From assembly GCF_000003815.2 (NCBI RefSeq), contig NW_023365742.1, forward strand, positions 69,175 to 133,174: a DNA stretch of 64,000 nt, read 5' to 3'. Below are positions 12,640 to 27,500 of this stretch, piece by piece. The notes beneath the pieces were generated by a model. That model did not search any database and was not told where the DNA came from. It saw only the letters and a program-made list of their open reading frames with translations. Position numbers and translations under genes: made by a program. How positions within the stretch are numbered: the first letter of the stretch is position 1; the number at the start of each line of letters is the position of its first letter. The stretch is from Branchiostoma floridae (taxonomy: Eukaryota > Chordata > Leptocardii > Amphioxiformes > Branchiostomatidae).

Positions 12640-14929
12640 AAGCTACAAACACCTGACCTTATTGACATGCCATCTTGCGTAAACGTGACACCAACAATTG
12701 GTTTAATGTGCCATGAAGGACAGGAAGTTAATATTGCTCACCATTTCTGCCTTAAGTTATGTAACACTACTTGTATAATACACTAATGTACGTTTATGAC
12801 ACCATTGTAAACACCACATAAGTTATCTATGAATATAAGGACAATAAAAAAAAACCTTCCCACACCATGACTTCAGTTTTTAATATATCAAGTCAAACAC
12901 ATTTCACCAATCACAAACTGCACCTATATTTCAAAAGTTGAACACCTTTCACCACCAATAAAATGCGTCACTATGACAAATACATTTTTGAAGTTATACA
13001 TTATACAAGATTGTAGGTCATCTGTGTTGATAAATGACATTATACAGTAATTATACATAAACTTTATCTAACCAACACTGCAAAAACATGGGACTTTAAC
13101 CCAAATTTTTGGCGATGGATGGAATTGTCCGTTGCTATTTTTAAAGGGTCATAAGTGCAAGATTACCAGATGAACAGAGATCATGATGGGCGATGAAAGT
13201 TGTACCAAGGAGGACTTTGTAACCTCCTTGGTTATACCTACAGCACACTGCTGGAGTCACATGGCTTCAAAGTCACATCCCAGAAATAGTAGAAGACGGG
13301 TCCACTATCTTCCAAAATTTGGGTAAGTCCTCGTTATTGGCAGTGCTGTTTGGATAAAGTTTAGTCTGCTTCAATACATTTAAGAACATCTTTCTAGCCA
13401 GGAAAAATATGAGAAGTATACTTCTGGTAAGGAAGCATTTTACGTTTTTGAGACTAGCAAGGTACAATTACATTGCATTACATTTAATGCTACAATTACT
13501 AAATACATATGGACCATTGTTGATAATTCATCATCACTCTAATGATTCTGCACAGAAAATGTACAAGAATGTCTAGAGCAAAACTTTTGGAAGAAGAAAG
13601 TTTTCTTCCACATAAGTCTGACAAAGTAGCACAAGAGTCAAAGATACTTTAAATAAATGGCGGCATTACAAGTTGACAATGATTTGAGCTTTCTTTTGTA
13701 TTAATAATTTGCATGAGTTACCTTTTGCATGCATAAAATATCCATTACAATTTTGCATTTTGTGCATTTTTAAAACTATTAGTCTAGAGGAATGCTAGCA
13801 AGCATACAATTATCATACACGTGTACCACAAATTTTCTGCTCAATCAGAATTATTAAACTTTTAACTTAATTCTAACTTATACATATACACAATGTACAT
13901 GTAGAAAAGTGCACAATTTTCTGATTGGTCACATTAACATGCCAGACTGTTGTGTCCAATCTAGACTCCCTTGTTCATCATCAGTAAATTCAAGATATTG
14001 CATGTATCTAAAATAGTCTCAACTGAAGATCATGGAATATTATATATCTTTATCCTATCTATTATTGGGAAATTTCTTGCCTTCTGGCCCCTGGTTAGAT
14101 GTAGAAGAGTACATTTTGTAGAGGTTTTCTTGTACCCTATTATCTTGGCAAGGCTCAAACGGTTGTATCTTCAGTAACATTGGCATTGGGCTTGTTTTGG
14201 TCCAAAAAACTGCAAAAACATGTTTCTCTAAGCATGGAAGATCAAGAAAGAACATGAAAATCACTAGTAAGTGCTCCCCCAAACAATAAGTGACATTGTT
14301 TGTGAAGGGCCACCAGTGTCTTGATGCACGCAGACACTCAATGACATGTTCCTATGCCAGGATTGTTGTGTCTGCGCCCGATATGCTGAAGTCGTGAATC
14401 AGTGCTCCCCCTAACAATAATTGCCATTGATCGTGGAAGGCCATAAATGAGGCTACAAAAGTTAATTCATTCATGACTTCAAATCTAATAATTCTGGTGA
14501 GTTTCCTAAGACAGTCACAGAAAAAATGGTGTTATCTGGGCCTTCTCAAGGTAGCAGAACACAGTTTTCAGCCTGTGGGGGTTTCTATAGTTAAGGGCCT
14601 CAAGGTGACAGGTTTCGACACAGTACCAAAAACAGTTATGTTCGAGTACAGGGTACAAGCCACAAAATATTGAAAAACAGCAAAATGCTGTCAGCGTATC
14701 TACTTCTCATGCCCACCTTGAAACGCCGTTCTGCGGAGGTTACAGAACTGCAGCCGGCTCACACTAGAAGGGCAGTTGTGTAATGGGGCCCATTTATACA
14801 TGAAATAGAAAACTTTCACAATCCAAACCATACAGTCTCAGAGTCAAGCAGCACAGGTTACATCTGGCTGGCCCTCAAATAAGGCTTTTTACCTTTCTTT
14901 CAACAAGTTTATCCGTACTACTTTATGTA
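12640..14929. other. AT-rich non-coding stretch
   Basis: No gene recognised. A pair of similar segments (gtgctccccc.aacaataa...gaaggcca) occurs at about 14271-14312 and 14402-14447, so a small direct repeat is present. The rest shows no clear structure. Confidence 0.4.
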
Positions 14930-15029
14930 NNNNNNNNNNNNNNNNNNNNNNNNNNNNNNNNNNNNNNNNNNNNNNNNNNNNNNNNNNNNNNNNNNNNNNN
15001 NNNNNNNNNNNNNNNNNNNNNNNNNNNNN
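14930..15029. other. Assembly gap (100 N)
   Basis: A run of exactly 100 N, the usual placeholder for a gap of unknown size. Confidence 0.99.
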
Positions 15030-15442
15030 GTCGTGCATAGATACTGTTTCTGCTACTCAATGTCTTACAAACCTGGATATCTTAAGTGTGCAGATGGAGA
15101 TTATTACTGATCCTGCATTAATACATACTTTTAATGTAGAGGAATTAAAAGAGTTAAGAATCTGTTGGAAATCTACCATTTGGCAACATTTAACAGTCTA
15201 GTAGATGTATACAGAAGTATTGCTTTGGCAGAGAAATTACATTTACTCTATGGTTTTGACTTGAAGATAAACCAAATTTTAATCAATAATGATCAACATG
15301 TGATCAATAGCTTCATCCCTGATATTTGTGTTGTTTTGCCCATAACCACTTTCATATCAAATGTATGTGAGAACATGTCAGTCCATCACATCATCATGTT
15401 AGTTGTTTGAGTCCTGCCAGATGTCTACATGTGTGTTGGGGG
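15030..15442. other. PDXK 3' flank / possible 3' UTR
   Basis: AT-rich sequence immediately downstream of the PDXK stop, ending at a gap. I do not see a convincing polyadenylation signal on the minus strand. Confidence 0.35.
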
Positions 15443-15555
15443 TTAAAGAGACTTGGCCTTTAAGGTGACGGAGGGTTCCTCGATGTCCTTCTTGCTCTGG
15501 ACCAGACGAAGTTCTCGCTGAGCAGCGGTGGCCTTGTTACCAGGACCTGCTGCTT
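15443..15555 (-). CDS. PDXK: PDXK last coding exon
   Basis: Starts after the acceptor TTCTGTAG with AA GCA GCA GGT, completing the lysine codon begun by the previous exon. It ends with [13 protein letters not shown]...KSL and a stop; the human C-terminus has the same LRMVQSKRDIEDP block. The first 24 bases of the exon are the last copy of the 78-bp repeat, so this acceptor has twelve upstream look-alikes. Confidence 0.94.
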
Positions 15556-18500
15556 CTACAGAACACAACATATGCAACAGTCAATACTGAACATGGAGAA
15601 CTAGGCTGGCCTTGTTACCAGGACCTGCTGCTTCTACAGAACACAACACATGCAACAGTCAATACTGAACATGGAGAACTAGGCTGGCCTTGTTACCAGG
15701 ACCTGCTGCTTCTACAGAACACAACATACGCAACAGTCAATACTGAACATGGAGAACTAGGCTGGCCTTGTTACCAGGACCTGCTGCTTCTACAGAACAC
15801 AACATATGCAACAGTCAATACTGAACATGGAGAACTAGGCTGGCCTTGTTACCAGAACCTGATGCTTCTACAGAACACAACACATGCAACAGTCAATACT
15901 GAACATGGAGAACTAGGCTGGCCTTGTTACCAGAACCTGATGCTTCTACAGAACACAACACATGCAACAGTCAATACTGAACATGGAGAACTAGGCTGGC
16001 CTTGTTACCAGGACCTGCTGCTTCTACAGAACACAACATATGCAACAGTCAATACTGAACATGGAGAACTAGGCTGGCCTTGTTACCAGGACCTGATGCT
16101 TCTACAGAACACAACATATGCAACAGTCAATACTGAACATGGTGAACTAGGCTGGCCTTGTTACCAGGACCTGCTGCTTCTACAGAACACAACACATGCA
16201 ACAGTCAGTACTGAACATGGAGAACTAGGCTGGCCTTGTTACCAGGACCTGCTGCTTCTACAGAACACAACATATGCAACAGTCAATACTGAACATGGAG
16301 AACTAGGCTGGCCTTGTTACCAGGACCTGCTGCTTCTACAGAACACAACACATGCAACAGTCAATACTGAACATGGAGAACTAGGCTGGCCTTGTTACCA
16401 GGACCTGCTGCTTCTACAGAACACAACACATGCAACAGTCAGTACTGAACATGGAGAACTAGGCTGGCCTTGTTACCAGGACCTGCTGCTTCTACAGAAC
16501 ACAACACATGCAACAGTCAGTACTGAACATGGAGAACTAGGCTGGCAAGAAGAGGAAGCTTAAGAAGCCTTCAGATGGCATTCTCCATTTTTCGGAAAGG
16601 GGTCATCATGTGACTTGGAAGTCACAAAGTCATGACATGAGGGTGTTGAAGATGATGGTAACAGCCTTGGTTGCGTTATAACTATGGATGGGAAGCCGGA
16701 ATTCCAGGGTTTACAAAGCTCACCTTTCCTCTAAATGGTACATTGTATCTGGTTGGTCCTTCTAGCCAAGAATACCAGGCAAGCCAAGATAATCTAATGC
16801 CCAGTTGAGTATGGGAATGCTGGTTGGCTGCAAAAATGCAAGCTTATGAAAATTTGTAACTTTAGATTAATTCAAGACTTCAACACTTCCCTGTTACTCT
16901 GTGTGTTGGTGATCTGGTCCATGCTTTACTTAATATATATAATTGTGGTAAACATTATTCAAATACAATTCAATCTCTACAACTGGATAAAAAACTGATA
17001 GTTATTTCTGGACTTTTCAAGTGACATCCATCACTCTTTTTCAGTGTTACTAGAATGAACTGGCAGAACAATTCAATACAAGTACAGCTAACTAGAAAAA
17101 CTGGTTGAACTACTAACTTGTAAGCATCATATGCAGAAGTCATCTATGAGTGGAGGCCATCTACGAGCAAATCTACAAGTCCACCTTAAACCAGAAGGCC
17201 TGGCAACTCCACATAGAACTCTCAGTACTTGGGACCCCACTTTGCATCACAAAGGACAATCATTTTTCCTCTGGTGTTCTTTGTCCATATGGAACTATGC
17301 TAACATGATTTACATTTGAGTGACTTTTGCATGTACTTGTATGGCATTGTTCTGCCAGTTCATTCTAGTGATGCTGAAGAAGAGTGATGGATGTCACTCG
17401 AAATGTCCGGAAGTAGATATCCATTTTTTACCCAGTTGTAGAGATTGAATTGTATTTGAATATTGTTTACCTGGATGTCTAACCTTCATAAACGCACTGT
17501 GGTAAACATTCAATGCCTTGGCTTATGTGGCATGCTACCTAGCTTCTCAGCTACACTGATCATACAGGACAGCAAAGCTCAGACTAGTCAAGGCTGTCTC
17601 CTATTTGTTCGAGTACTGCAAAGCTGTTGAGATGGACAACAGTTAAATCATTATCATATAGAAAACAACCTACTTTGTGCATAATCCAATGTCCTCTGTA
17701 AAACAGCCTGCATTGTGGCAATGGTCTTCTCACAGGCAGTCTGGAGCAAAAACAACAAAAAATTAAGGAATAGGAACAATATTAATCCAGCTGTTCTTGA
17801 GTTATCTTGTTCACAGACAGACAGACACACACACACACAAACGCTAGTGAAAATACTACCTCCATGAGGCCACACCAATTTTACTTGTTGCTTCTAGGAT
17901 TAGCCTGTCCACTTTTTTTCATTTTCAAACTTAAAAATAATGCTGTGAGCTGTTTTCGTGGTTGACTATATTCAGCAACACAAGCCACTAGTATGCAGTG
18001 ACCCGTGATGGCAGCGATTCAGCACTACCAACATTATTGTTAAAATTGTATTTTTCCAAGTAAACAGAAAATGGATATGTAACAATATAAGTTGAATGCA
18101 AATGACATCTGTGCATGAACTTGATTTATTTACCTTTATAATCAGCATAGTCAGTGACGACAAAAACATTGTACTTATGCATGATAATCCATACTATCTT
18201 TGAGCGCATGCCATCTTAGGGCAGCCCCCGTTATGTGTCAATACATTTTATCACACTTGGCTCCTCTTCCCTTTTGGCATGGCTGCTTACTAAGTAATAA
18301 TAACATAAAGTTAACAATTTGCACCTAAAGGACAGATTCATATTTTCATTGGTTCAAGAACCAGTCCACTAAATGTTAATGATATCCGTTTTTTTCGGAC
18401 TGGTCCAGCAAAAAATACCAGACAGGTTTCGTATCCATCCTCCCCTTCCTAGTCTCAATAGCAATTGCAAGTGCAGATAATTTTCTACGGCATCTGCAAA

Positions 18501-21500
18501 AAATTACACCTGAATGAAAGCCAGAAATGTTGAGTTTCGGTGACATTAGTATTTTATANNNNNNNNNNNNNNNNNNNNNNNNNNNNNNNNNNNNNNNNNN
18601 NNNNNNNNNNNNNNNNNNNNNNNNNNNNNNNNNNNNNNNNNNNNNNNNNNNNNNNNNNATGAAGTGGTAGAACAACTCAATACAATACATATAACTGGAA
18701 AAACCAGTTGAACATATTTAGTATGCAAATGTAACTCATATGCAAATCAAGGTAAGACAGCACCTTAGGAATCATTAGCATTGTAGAGATGGATTTGTTT
18801 AAAAAAATAGTTTACCTGGATGTCTAACCAAATTTAGAAATAACAAATTTAGGCTTTTTTTTATTCAGTGTTATTTTCTTTTACCTTTCAATGACAGACA
18901 ATATTCTCGGTGTGTGTAAGCTTTTTCTAATGTCAGGTATTAGAGGACAAAAGTAACTTGCACTGGTGCAAGTTTGGTCTAAACATCAAAAAGCACCTCC
19001 CAGAGGGTGGTCTGTGACTTAGCTGGCTTCAATGTGACTTCCAGCATTCAGACAGAGCCATGTTCTTCTCCGCTTAGGCTCAGAATCCAATTTGCAACGC
19101 TTGGTATGAACAGGGCCTATGAATAATACTGTTTCTATGAACCCAGAAAAGCACCAACAGCTAAATTTATCTTTGATACAAATTCCTAACAAAGACATTA
19201 AAATCAACCAAAAATCATCCAAATCTCTTATATTTAGAGGTTGGTTTTCAAGACTTCCTGTACATGTTTTTGGCATGTAATAACCTGACCAGAAAATAAG
19301 TCATGTCTTGTGTATCTTACCATTGATCTGACTGCCTAGCAGGACCAGAGTACTGCTGGAGTCAAACTCACAGCTGGACAGGACGACTGACTTCACTCCC
19401 TTTTCATGGAACATGTCCATGGCCTGGATAGCATCTGCTTTGGTCTTAATACTCAACCCAGTCAACAACCTAATGGGAGGAAATTTGTTAAGTTTCATCA
19501 GGTTAGAACATACCTGGATACATGACTCACAAATGTTTTATTTAACTAACGTTTCTGTCCCAGAGGTCCCAAAATGGAAAATATTCTCCAGAACAAAACA
19601 TTTAAATGTGGATAACACGTAAAACCACTTTTCAACATGCATCATTATTCTGTATTGCTGCATGGTGTCCTGAAAAATGTGCCTTAACCACCCTGCAAAA
19701 GTTGCAAAGTGCTGACAAGAAGTAGAATGGCTTTATTGAGACAAACTCTCAGAGTCTAACACTAGCAGCCCAGGGGCTGAATTGTTGTTAGACTTTACAT
19801 ACATAATATTAGACTAGGCATACAAATACAAATCAACATACAATGGAGTAAAATATTATCATTAATTGAATTCGTAAAAGACAAGCTAGACAAAAACTGC
19901 TCTGGCGTGGTTTGTGGGAGACGTTCATACAAATAATGATTACATATAAGATTACAACAGTTGGCTAAGGTACAGTCATGATTCGTTTATCAATCGGGTC
20001 ATGTGGGGTATGGCACTGTTTCTGTAGCGCTCAGTTTTGCAACGTTGCAAGTTCAGTTTCGTAGATGAACGAGTTAAGCGACTGCTAATGTTCCCTCGCA
20101 AGTCCGGGAGGAAGTGGTGGTACAGTTCTGATGAAAGCAGAGACTTGGCAAAGTTCAGTGTCAAACTGGAACGATGTTCCTGGAGGAAGGGCAGCCGCAG
20201 GAGGGTGCACGCCTCAGAGTACGCGAAGTCTACTTCTTTGGAAACACTCGTGTCTTTGGCCATGAGGGCAGACTACAAGTATGAATATAGTCTACTCTGT
20301 AAAGCATATTTTTTCAACTAAATAATGAAAATACAGCAAAGACTCTGAACAAAGTTAGGTCTCCAAATAACAGTCATCAAAACATTGGTACAAATCATTG
20401 GTTGTGAATAAAGAACTTTTGTATTGTATCAAAACTGTAAATTAGGCTAAAATGGTTTGTTGAGTTTTCTAGTAGAACATGTCAGGTTGTACTTACTCAG
20501 CCTCGTACTGGTTTGGAGTGATGAGGTCGGCATGGGGGATGATCTTCTCCTGGTACACAGGCAGCAGCTCTTTGGGAACATAATGTGTGGGGAGAGGGGA
20601 TAGAGGGGGTGGGGAGGGTGGTAGAGAGGGTGTTATAGTTTAGTGTTAAACTTTAGACTAGAGTCACAACATTCAGACTAGAATACATTTGCTTACTATA
20701 CTGTTTACCATTGTTTGTCTGTCATTTTTTGTCACTTGCAATTAGCTAGCCCTTGGGCAAGAACTTGCAATAAACTGATTTATTTATCAAACATGATTGT
20801 GCCCTTGAAACTGTGAGATTACTTATTGCTTCAGTGACCTTCAGAAAGAGTAAACAGATTACTGCTTACAATCATGCATGTTGGAGGAGGAACTGAACAC
20901 CTACCATGAAGCCTCTGTCTCCCATCACAGGGTCACAAACTAGACAAGAAAAAACACTGGGTTTTAAGCAAAACAATCTCAATTACAAGAGTTATTTATC
21001 ACAGAAAAATAATGAAAGAACAATATCCAGAACACAAGATATCACCAGCGGAAATTCCACTGCAGTACCTTAGAAAGCTGCTAGAAGTCCCTTTATTGCA
21101 ATGAACCTTCGTTTTCCCAACCCCATTAGGATCCATCATGGCTACTCAATGTATGTTGTCCACTGACAGACGGATAAATGGCAGCAAAAATGTACTTGTA
21201 CTAATTGTTCTTGTCAAAGTGTAACAAAAAAGCATGTACATATGGACATGTAGGCAGACACAGCTATTTGGTTTGAAGAAACCAATGATATATAGTTCAA
21301 GCATTTTGGGACACCTAGAGATCTTCTGAAACAAAAGGCAGTAACAGACAAATAACTTACCATACAATAGGTCTGGCTTGACCTTCTTAAATTCCTTCAC
21401 CATTTCAAGAACCCCCTCTAAGAATGACACGGATCCAATGTACCCTGATGCAGTAGAAAAACATGGATCAATGTTCACTTATCTAATGTTAACTGTGTTG

Positions 21501-24500
21501 TAACTGTGCTGACTATTCCAAACTAAAGGTCATGTCATTGCATTGACAGGGTGTATTTTGTACAAATGCTTACTTCTACGTTTATTGAATGATACTATCT
21601 TGTGGATAGGCGGAAATGGAGAAGGCTTGCAGTCGCCTGCGCTGCAGCCGAACGATGATGATGATCTTGTGGAATATAAAAAGAAAATGCTGTACTTTGT
21701 ATTTAGTCTCATATGTTCCTTAAATGTAAGGCCAAAAAAAAGGTGTTTGGTGGTTACCTGAACAAATCTAGCATAAACCTGCTCATCCTATAGCCTTTCT
21801 AATGGCCCACAATCACTGACAAGGGACATAGAATTTTCAATCTGACATCTGAGTGATGAAATTTTAATACTTTTGGTAGTGATGTTCTGCTCATCTCTGT
21901 TGAAATAGAAAATTCAGTACAATAGATATCAGTACTGTAGTAGTACATGTAGTAGATTCATACATGGTGTATTACATTACCATGGGGTTATACCACTCCT
22001 TGTGGGGCATATCAGTATAAATATAACATGATCATGTCGAAAGTACCGGTTCTACATTGTTGAACAGTATTGGATCACTTCAAAATCTCAAAATCTCAAA
22101 AGAAAGAATCCCTGCTAGTTCCTGCCAACTCGAAATCGAAAACACAACACCTTAGTTTATTTTTCCTACTGGCCTAATAATGAGTTATAAATAATCAATC
22201 TTACTGGCCTAATGATTGATAAATAATCATCACAAAGAATAACTAAGATGTAATAATGACCTGTCACCAGGTAGCTGTAGTTGTTGATGTTGTTGGACTT
22301 CAGACCATCAAACAGTTCCTTCAGCTCATCAGCATTCAGAACCTGACCCTTAAAACACTTGTAGCCTACACAAGTTAGAAATACAAAAATGTTACCAAAG
22401 TAATACACTTCTACCTTGTTCCTTTTTTAATGTGAAAGGCATAGCTGCTTCAATTATTAGCATAAGACTTAAGTACAGAAAATACCAATGCAATTTGTAT
22501 TGAATAGCACTAGCATAGTTTATATCAATCATCATCATCATGAGGACATTATCACTTTACTGTATTTCCTTCAATATTCTCACTTTAACTCCACATCTAG
22601 ATCTGTATCCAATAGTAAAAATTATGTTTCAAATCTTCAATACTATTGAGTAATGTTTGGACACCAAAACTTACCTGTGTGGTTGGAAAATTGTACAGAG
22701 TTGATGTAATCCACCTCAAACCCAAGAACCTGCAAAATAAATTATACAGTTGCAAAACTAGTATTTGTACTGTATATTCTTCAATTCTGAGCAATTTTGT
22801 AACTTGCAGTTGGAGATTCACAAGTTTGTAGAGACATTATGCCGGGAACACTAGCATTTTTACAGCTTAATATGCAAAATTATAATACCTATGAAAAAGA
22901 GAAGAAATCATCATAAATTTTAATCTATCCGAGTTGAATATGTGTTCAAGATTAGTGGAGCTAAGGCATTTGTAACTTATTTGAGTTTATGTAAGTCTGC
23001 TGTAACTGTACTGCTGTTTACCGGCTATGCAATACAAGTGTCTGCCTGATGAATGACAGATCATACTGGAAAAGCTGTACTATGTTACCTCAACAGATGT
23101 ACTATGTATGCATGTATGCAATACAAACAAATACAATGTACAATACAAACAAACAAAAACATATCGCTATCAAAACTTATGATAATTCATTAACCCATTC
23201 TTGAGTCATTCTGTGATTGTCTTTTAAAGTCTGAAGCAATTCCAAAGGTCAAACCAACTAAAACAAGAGGCCAACATTTGCTCGGAAGCAAATACAGCAT
23301 ATCTCAATCCATCCTCTTCCCGATGCAAAAATGTAGTTCCATATCCACCTTTTGCAGAAATTGACCTACCTCAAAACATCAGCCCCAGAGCAAAATGATT
23401 TTTTTGGATTGGACTCTTCCAAAACACCACTGTCTATGCAAAATGAACTGTCTATGTTACCCATTTTCCATTCCTAGTGTTAAAGAAGAACCAAAGTCAC
23501 CCCAATACCAAATTCCACATCAGTTGGCTATTTCATCTCATGGGAACCCAAAATCTACATTTTTGGTCAAAAAGTGGTAAGAAAATATTTCCTGCATTTG
23601 AGGGGCATATTTTGCTTGTTAATTAAGCTAAGTTCGATAATCAAATTTCTATAAGTTAAAAAGGAATTTGGAGGCGACACTCCCACAACATAGTTTCACC
23701 ATGTCCAGTGCCAAACAAGCGAGCCATCACAAGGAGGGTCCGGCAAAATTTTGAAATCTGGACCCTTTGAAACGCAATTTCCTGCATTTTAAATGCATGG
23801 GTAAAGTTTGCCGGTAGACTAGTTAAGTAAGGCACCCAGAGCGATTTTTTTCACTTTTCAAATTCAATTTTCAAGTCATTTTTACACACGGTAAGGTTAA
23901 ATAACACTATCTCTTTGCATATCGACCTTCATTGAGCAAAGATGAGACGTGGTTGGGTGATGAGAATGAAAATCTGAGCGCTGCCCGCACCGCTGGGGCA
24001 GCCATTATTTCAAAATTTTAGGAATGCACGCGAACATGACCAATGAGTCCCAAATGCTTCCGGAGATATCATCACTTGTTCGAATCAGGTTCCGATTTGC
24101 GAACAGGCAAATCAGATTCAATTCTTTCAGTGACCTCGTGTGTTCAAACATTACCGACGGGAAACCGTCAGTGGCTCTATCCTGTGCTGATTCATTGAGG
24201 GACCCAATAAATCAAAGGATCAGTTTTCGACATGTTTGTGCGTCCTTTTAAACGCTGAAAGTACGAAATAATGATACAAATGTGCTAGTATGGTGAAGTA
24301 AATTTCAATATCGTACCTATTGTCTCATCGAGAATATTTCCAATTTTAATGCTCTAAAAATCGCTCTGGACCCCTTTTATTAAGAACAATTCTATGAATT
24401 ACCTTTTACTGCAAATTCCGGTTAGCTTCTACATCATACGTTAAATTAAAGAAACCAATAGCGCGCAACGCACGCTCTACGGAAAAGTGCATGGGGGGCC

Positions 24501-27500
24501 CCCATAGATTACCCTGCGAAAACGCAGACTCCTTCGAGGCGCGCAAGGCCTAGTTTACCGTTCCCCACCACACGCACGCACGCACGGAACACCCGCCGCC
24601 CAACACCCGCCGGCCCCACAAACCACGGCTGGCCTCAACTATCGCTTTGCCTCTCAGGAGCAAGCGATAGTTGGGGGCCAGCTGGTAGTACTAGTGGGGC
24701 GGGTGCATAGAGGCGGGAGGGCGCGCGTTAGGCAGGAGAATGGCAACAAAATGGAGGAAGAGGCACGAAACACATATTGGAATGAACAGCTCAAAGCCAT
24801 GAATCCAAACAACCCTCAGAAATTCTGGAGAGCAATTAAGAACCAGCTAGGACGAAATGCCAAGCCCACGATTCAACCTCTAAAGCAGCAGAATGGGGAG
24901 AGAGCCACAACAGATGAACAAATAGCACAGGTGGTGAGCAAAGAATATGCACCAGGAGGAGTGGACATGCCAGATGAATTAGAACACTGGAAACAGAGCA
25001 TCACACACGCAGTAAAAGCAGTGGTAACACATGAGATGCACAGACTCCAGGAAGCAGACACACTGGAAGAAACCTCCCATGAAGATAGCCTCAACATGGA
25101 CATAACACTACAAGAAGTTGAAGCAGCGGTGCATAAGATGGACTCACGATCTTCACCCAGTCCGCTAGAGGGAATTCTACCAATCATGCTCAAGAAAGGT
25201 GGAGAAGGGATGTTGATAGCACTACACCATATGTTGAACAGAGTGTGGATAACAGGTCATGTTCCCAAGCAAATGAAACAGGACTGCAAGATACTGATAA
25301 AGAAACCAGGGAAAGAAGACTACAACCAAGTACGTAGTTACAGACCCATCACTCTGTCAAGCGTCATAGGGAAGATACTGGAAAGAATAATAAACAACCG
25401 TCTCACATGGTGGACAGAAGTGAACAGCATCATATCTCCCTACCAAGAGGCCTATAGGAAGAACAGAACAGCCACACATGGGGTGCTAAGGATGATACAA
25501 CATATCAACGAAGGATGGAAGAGAAGGGAATCCACAGTTGCAGTGTTCGCAGACTATGAAGGCTGCTTTGATAGAATCTGGCAAGAAGGCCTCCTCTACA
25601 AGCTGATGAAACATGGGATTAAGGGAAGAATGCTATGCTATCTGAGTGGCTTTCTGAGAGATAGAGAGATCTCCTTCAGAGTAAACTCAGTAACAACAAA
25701 ACCAACCCTAAGCAAGGTGGGAGTGCCACAAGGTGCAGTATTGTCTACTACGTTATGCAACATATATACATCTGATGCGTACAGTGACATTGACCTCAGC
25801 AACTTTCAATACGCAGACGATGGGGCAGCTTGGAAGACAGGTCCAAACTTAAGAGATCTGATCACACATGTGGAGCTTCAAATTGCAAAACTCATAAGCC
25901 AGTGGTGCCCGAGATGGAATATGAAGGTGGAAGAATCAAAGACTAAGGCACTCATATTCCAAGCAAACCACCAAGCAGACACACGGGTCAACCATATCAG
26001 AGTCAATGGGAAAAGAATCGAAGTTCTCCCGGAAATAAAGCTAGTAGGCATCACACTAGATGATAGACTCACGTATACCAGTCACATCAACAACACAAAA
26101 AACAAGGCCTACAAGGCACTCAAAGTAGTCAGCAGAGTGACTAATGCGAAGAAGAACCCAAACCAGGAAGCGCACCTGTTGTTGTATCGAGCATTGATCA
26201 GACCGATATTAGAATATGGAGCGGAATGCACTATCATGGCGGGGAAGAAACAAGAAGATGCCTATGCACCCATCCAGAGAAGGGCCCTACTGGCAGCAAC
26301 AGGTTGCAAACAAAGAACTAGCACCGAAGCGCTAGAAGCACTAACTGGAACTATTCCTGTAGACATCCATCTCACATGTCGGCAAGCACAGGCATATTTA
26401 AGGCTCAGCACAAAACACACGGGCAACCCCATCTACGATACCATTACACATGAGTTGACAGAGGAAAGAAGAGGCACACCTGTACATCTACTTGCTACAA
26501 GATTCAAAGAGCTGAAAGGTGAGCTGGAAACTGAGACAGTCGATAAAGAATGCTACTTTGATGCTAGGTTACCACCCTTCTCCATTGGAAGAATAACAGG
26601 GTCATTCACACCCAAAATGAACAACCAATGCAGCAAAGAGCAAGCGAAAGAAGAAATAGCACAGTTACTGCAAAGTATCAAGCAGACAAAGACAACCGTC
26701 GTCTTTACGGACGGATCGTCTCTAGGGAACCCAGGTCCGACAGGATGCTCGGCAGTGATCTACGAACATTGGGGCAGAACAGAACCATACACTGTCAAGA
26801 AGCCCGTAGCAGCAAAGTCAAACAACTATGAGGGGGAATTGCAGGGACTTCACCTGGCACTCAGCACACTGAGCAAGAGGGAAAGAAGTGAAGAGAGAGT
26901 GCTCATCTTATGTGACTGCAAGGCGGCAATAGAAAATGTCATCACCACTCACCAAGTAGATGCCTATAACGATCTAGTTAACAACATAAGACAGAAACTG
27001 CACGAAATGAAGCAGAAGAGAGTCAACATTCAAATTGAATGGTGCCCAGGGCACATGGGAGTAGCAGGCAATGAGCTAGCCGACGAACAAGCCAAACTTG
27101 CAGCTGAAGAGGCCAGAAACAGCAACATGAATACAGTGTGGACAAGACAACAAGCCCTCAAACACATAGAAAAACAAGCAGAAGAAAGATGGAAAAGAAG
27201 ACGCGAGCTACATACTACCAGCAAACACATGCAGAAGATAAATGTACAAATGAAGAAAAAATGCAAAGTACTGGGACTGAGGACAACCCAAATTGCAATA
27301 AACCAGCTGGTGAGTGGGCACACCTCACTCAACGCCTACAGAAACTGGATAGACGACACAGAGTCACCCAACTGTGAAGCATGTGGGGAGAGAGAAAGCA
27401 CAGAGCACTTCCTGTACTACTGCCCAAGGTATGAGAGCAGCAGACACAGAATGTATAACGAGGTGGACAACATATACCAAGAACTCAGTACAGGGGAGAA

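Noticed and set aside
15532-16545. CRISPR-like array
   Set aside because: Regular units, but no unique spacers, and the context is an animal gene; it is a minisatellite.
15862-16563. 233-codon plus-strand frame with a 26-residue repeat
   Set aside because: It is the antisense reading of the 78-bp minisatellite; 78 is a multiple of three so the frame stays open by construction. No start context, and the frame ends where the array ends.
19019-19276. Missing PDXK exon in the 85-codon minus frame
   Set aside because: No GTGD motif and no similarity to the expected segment.
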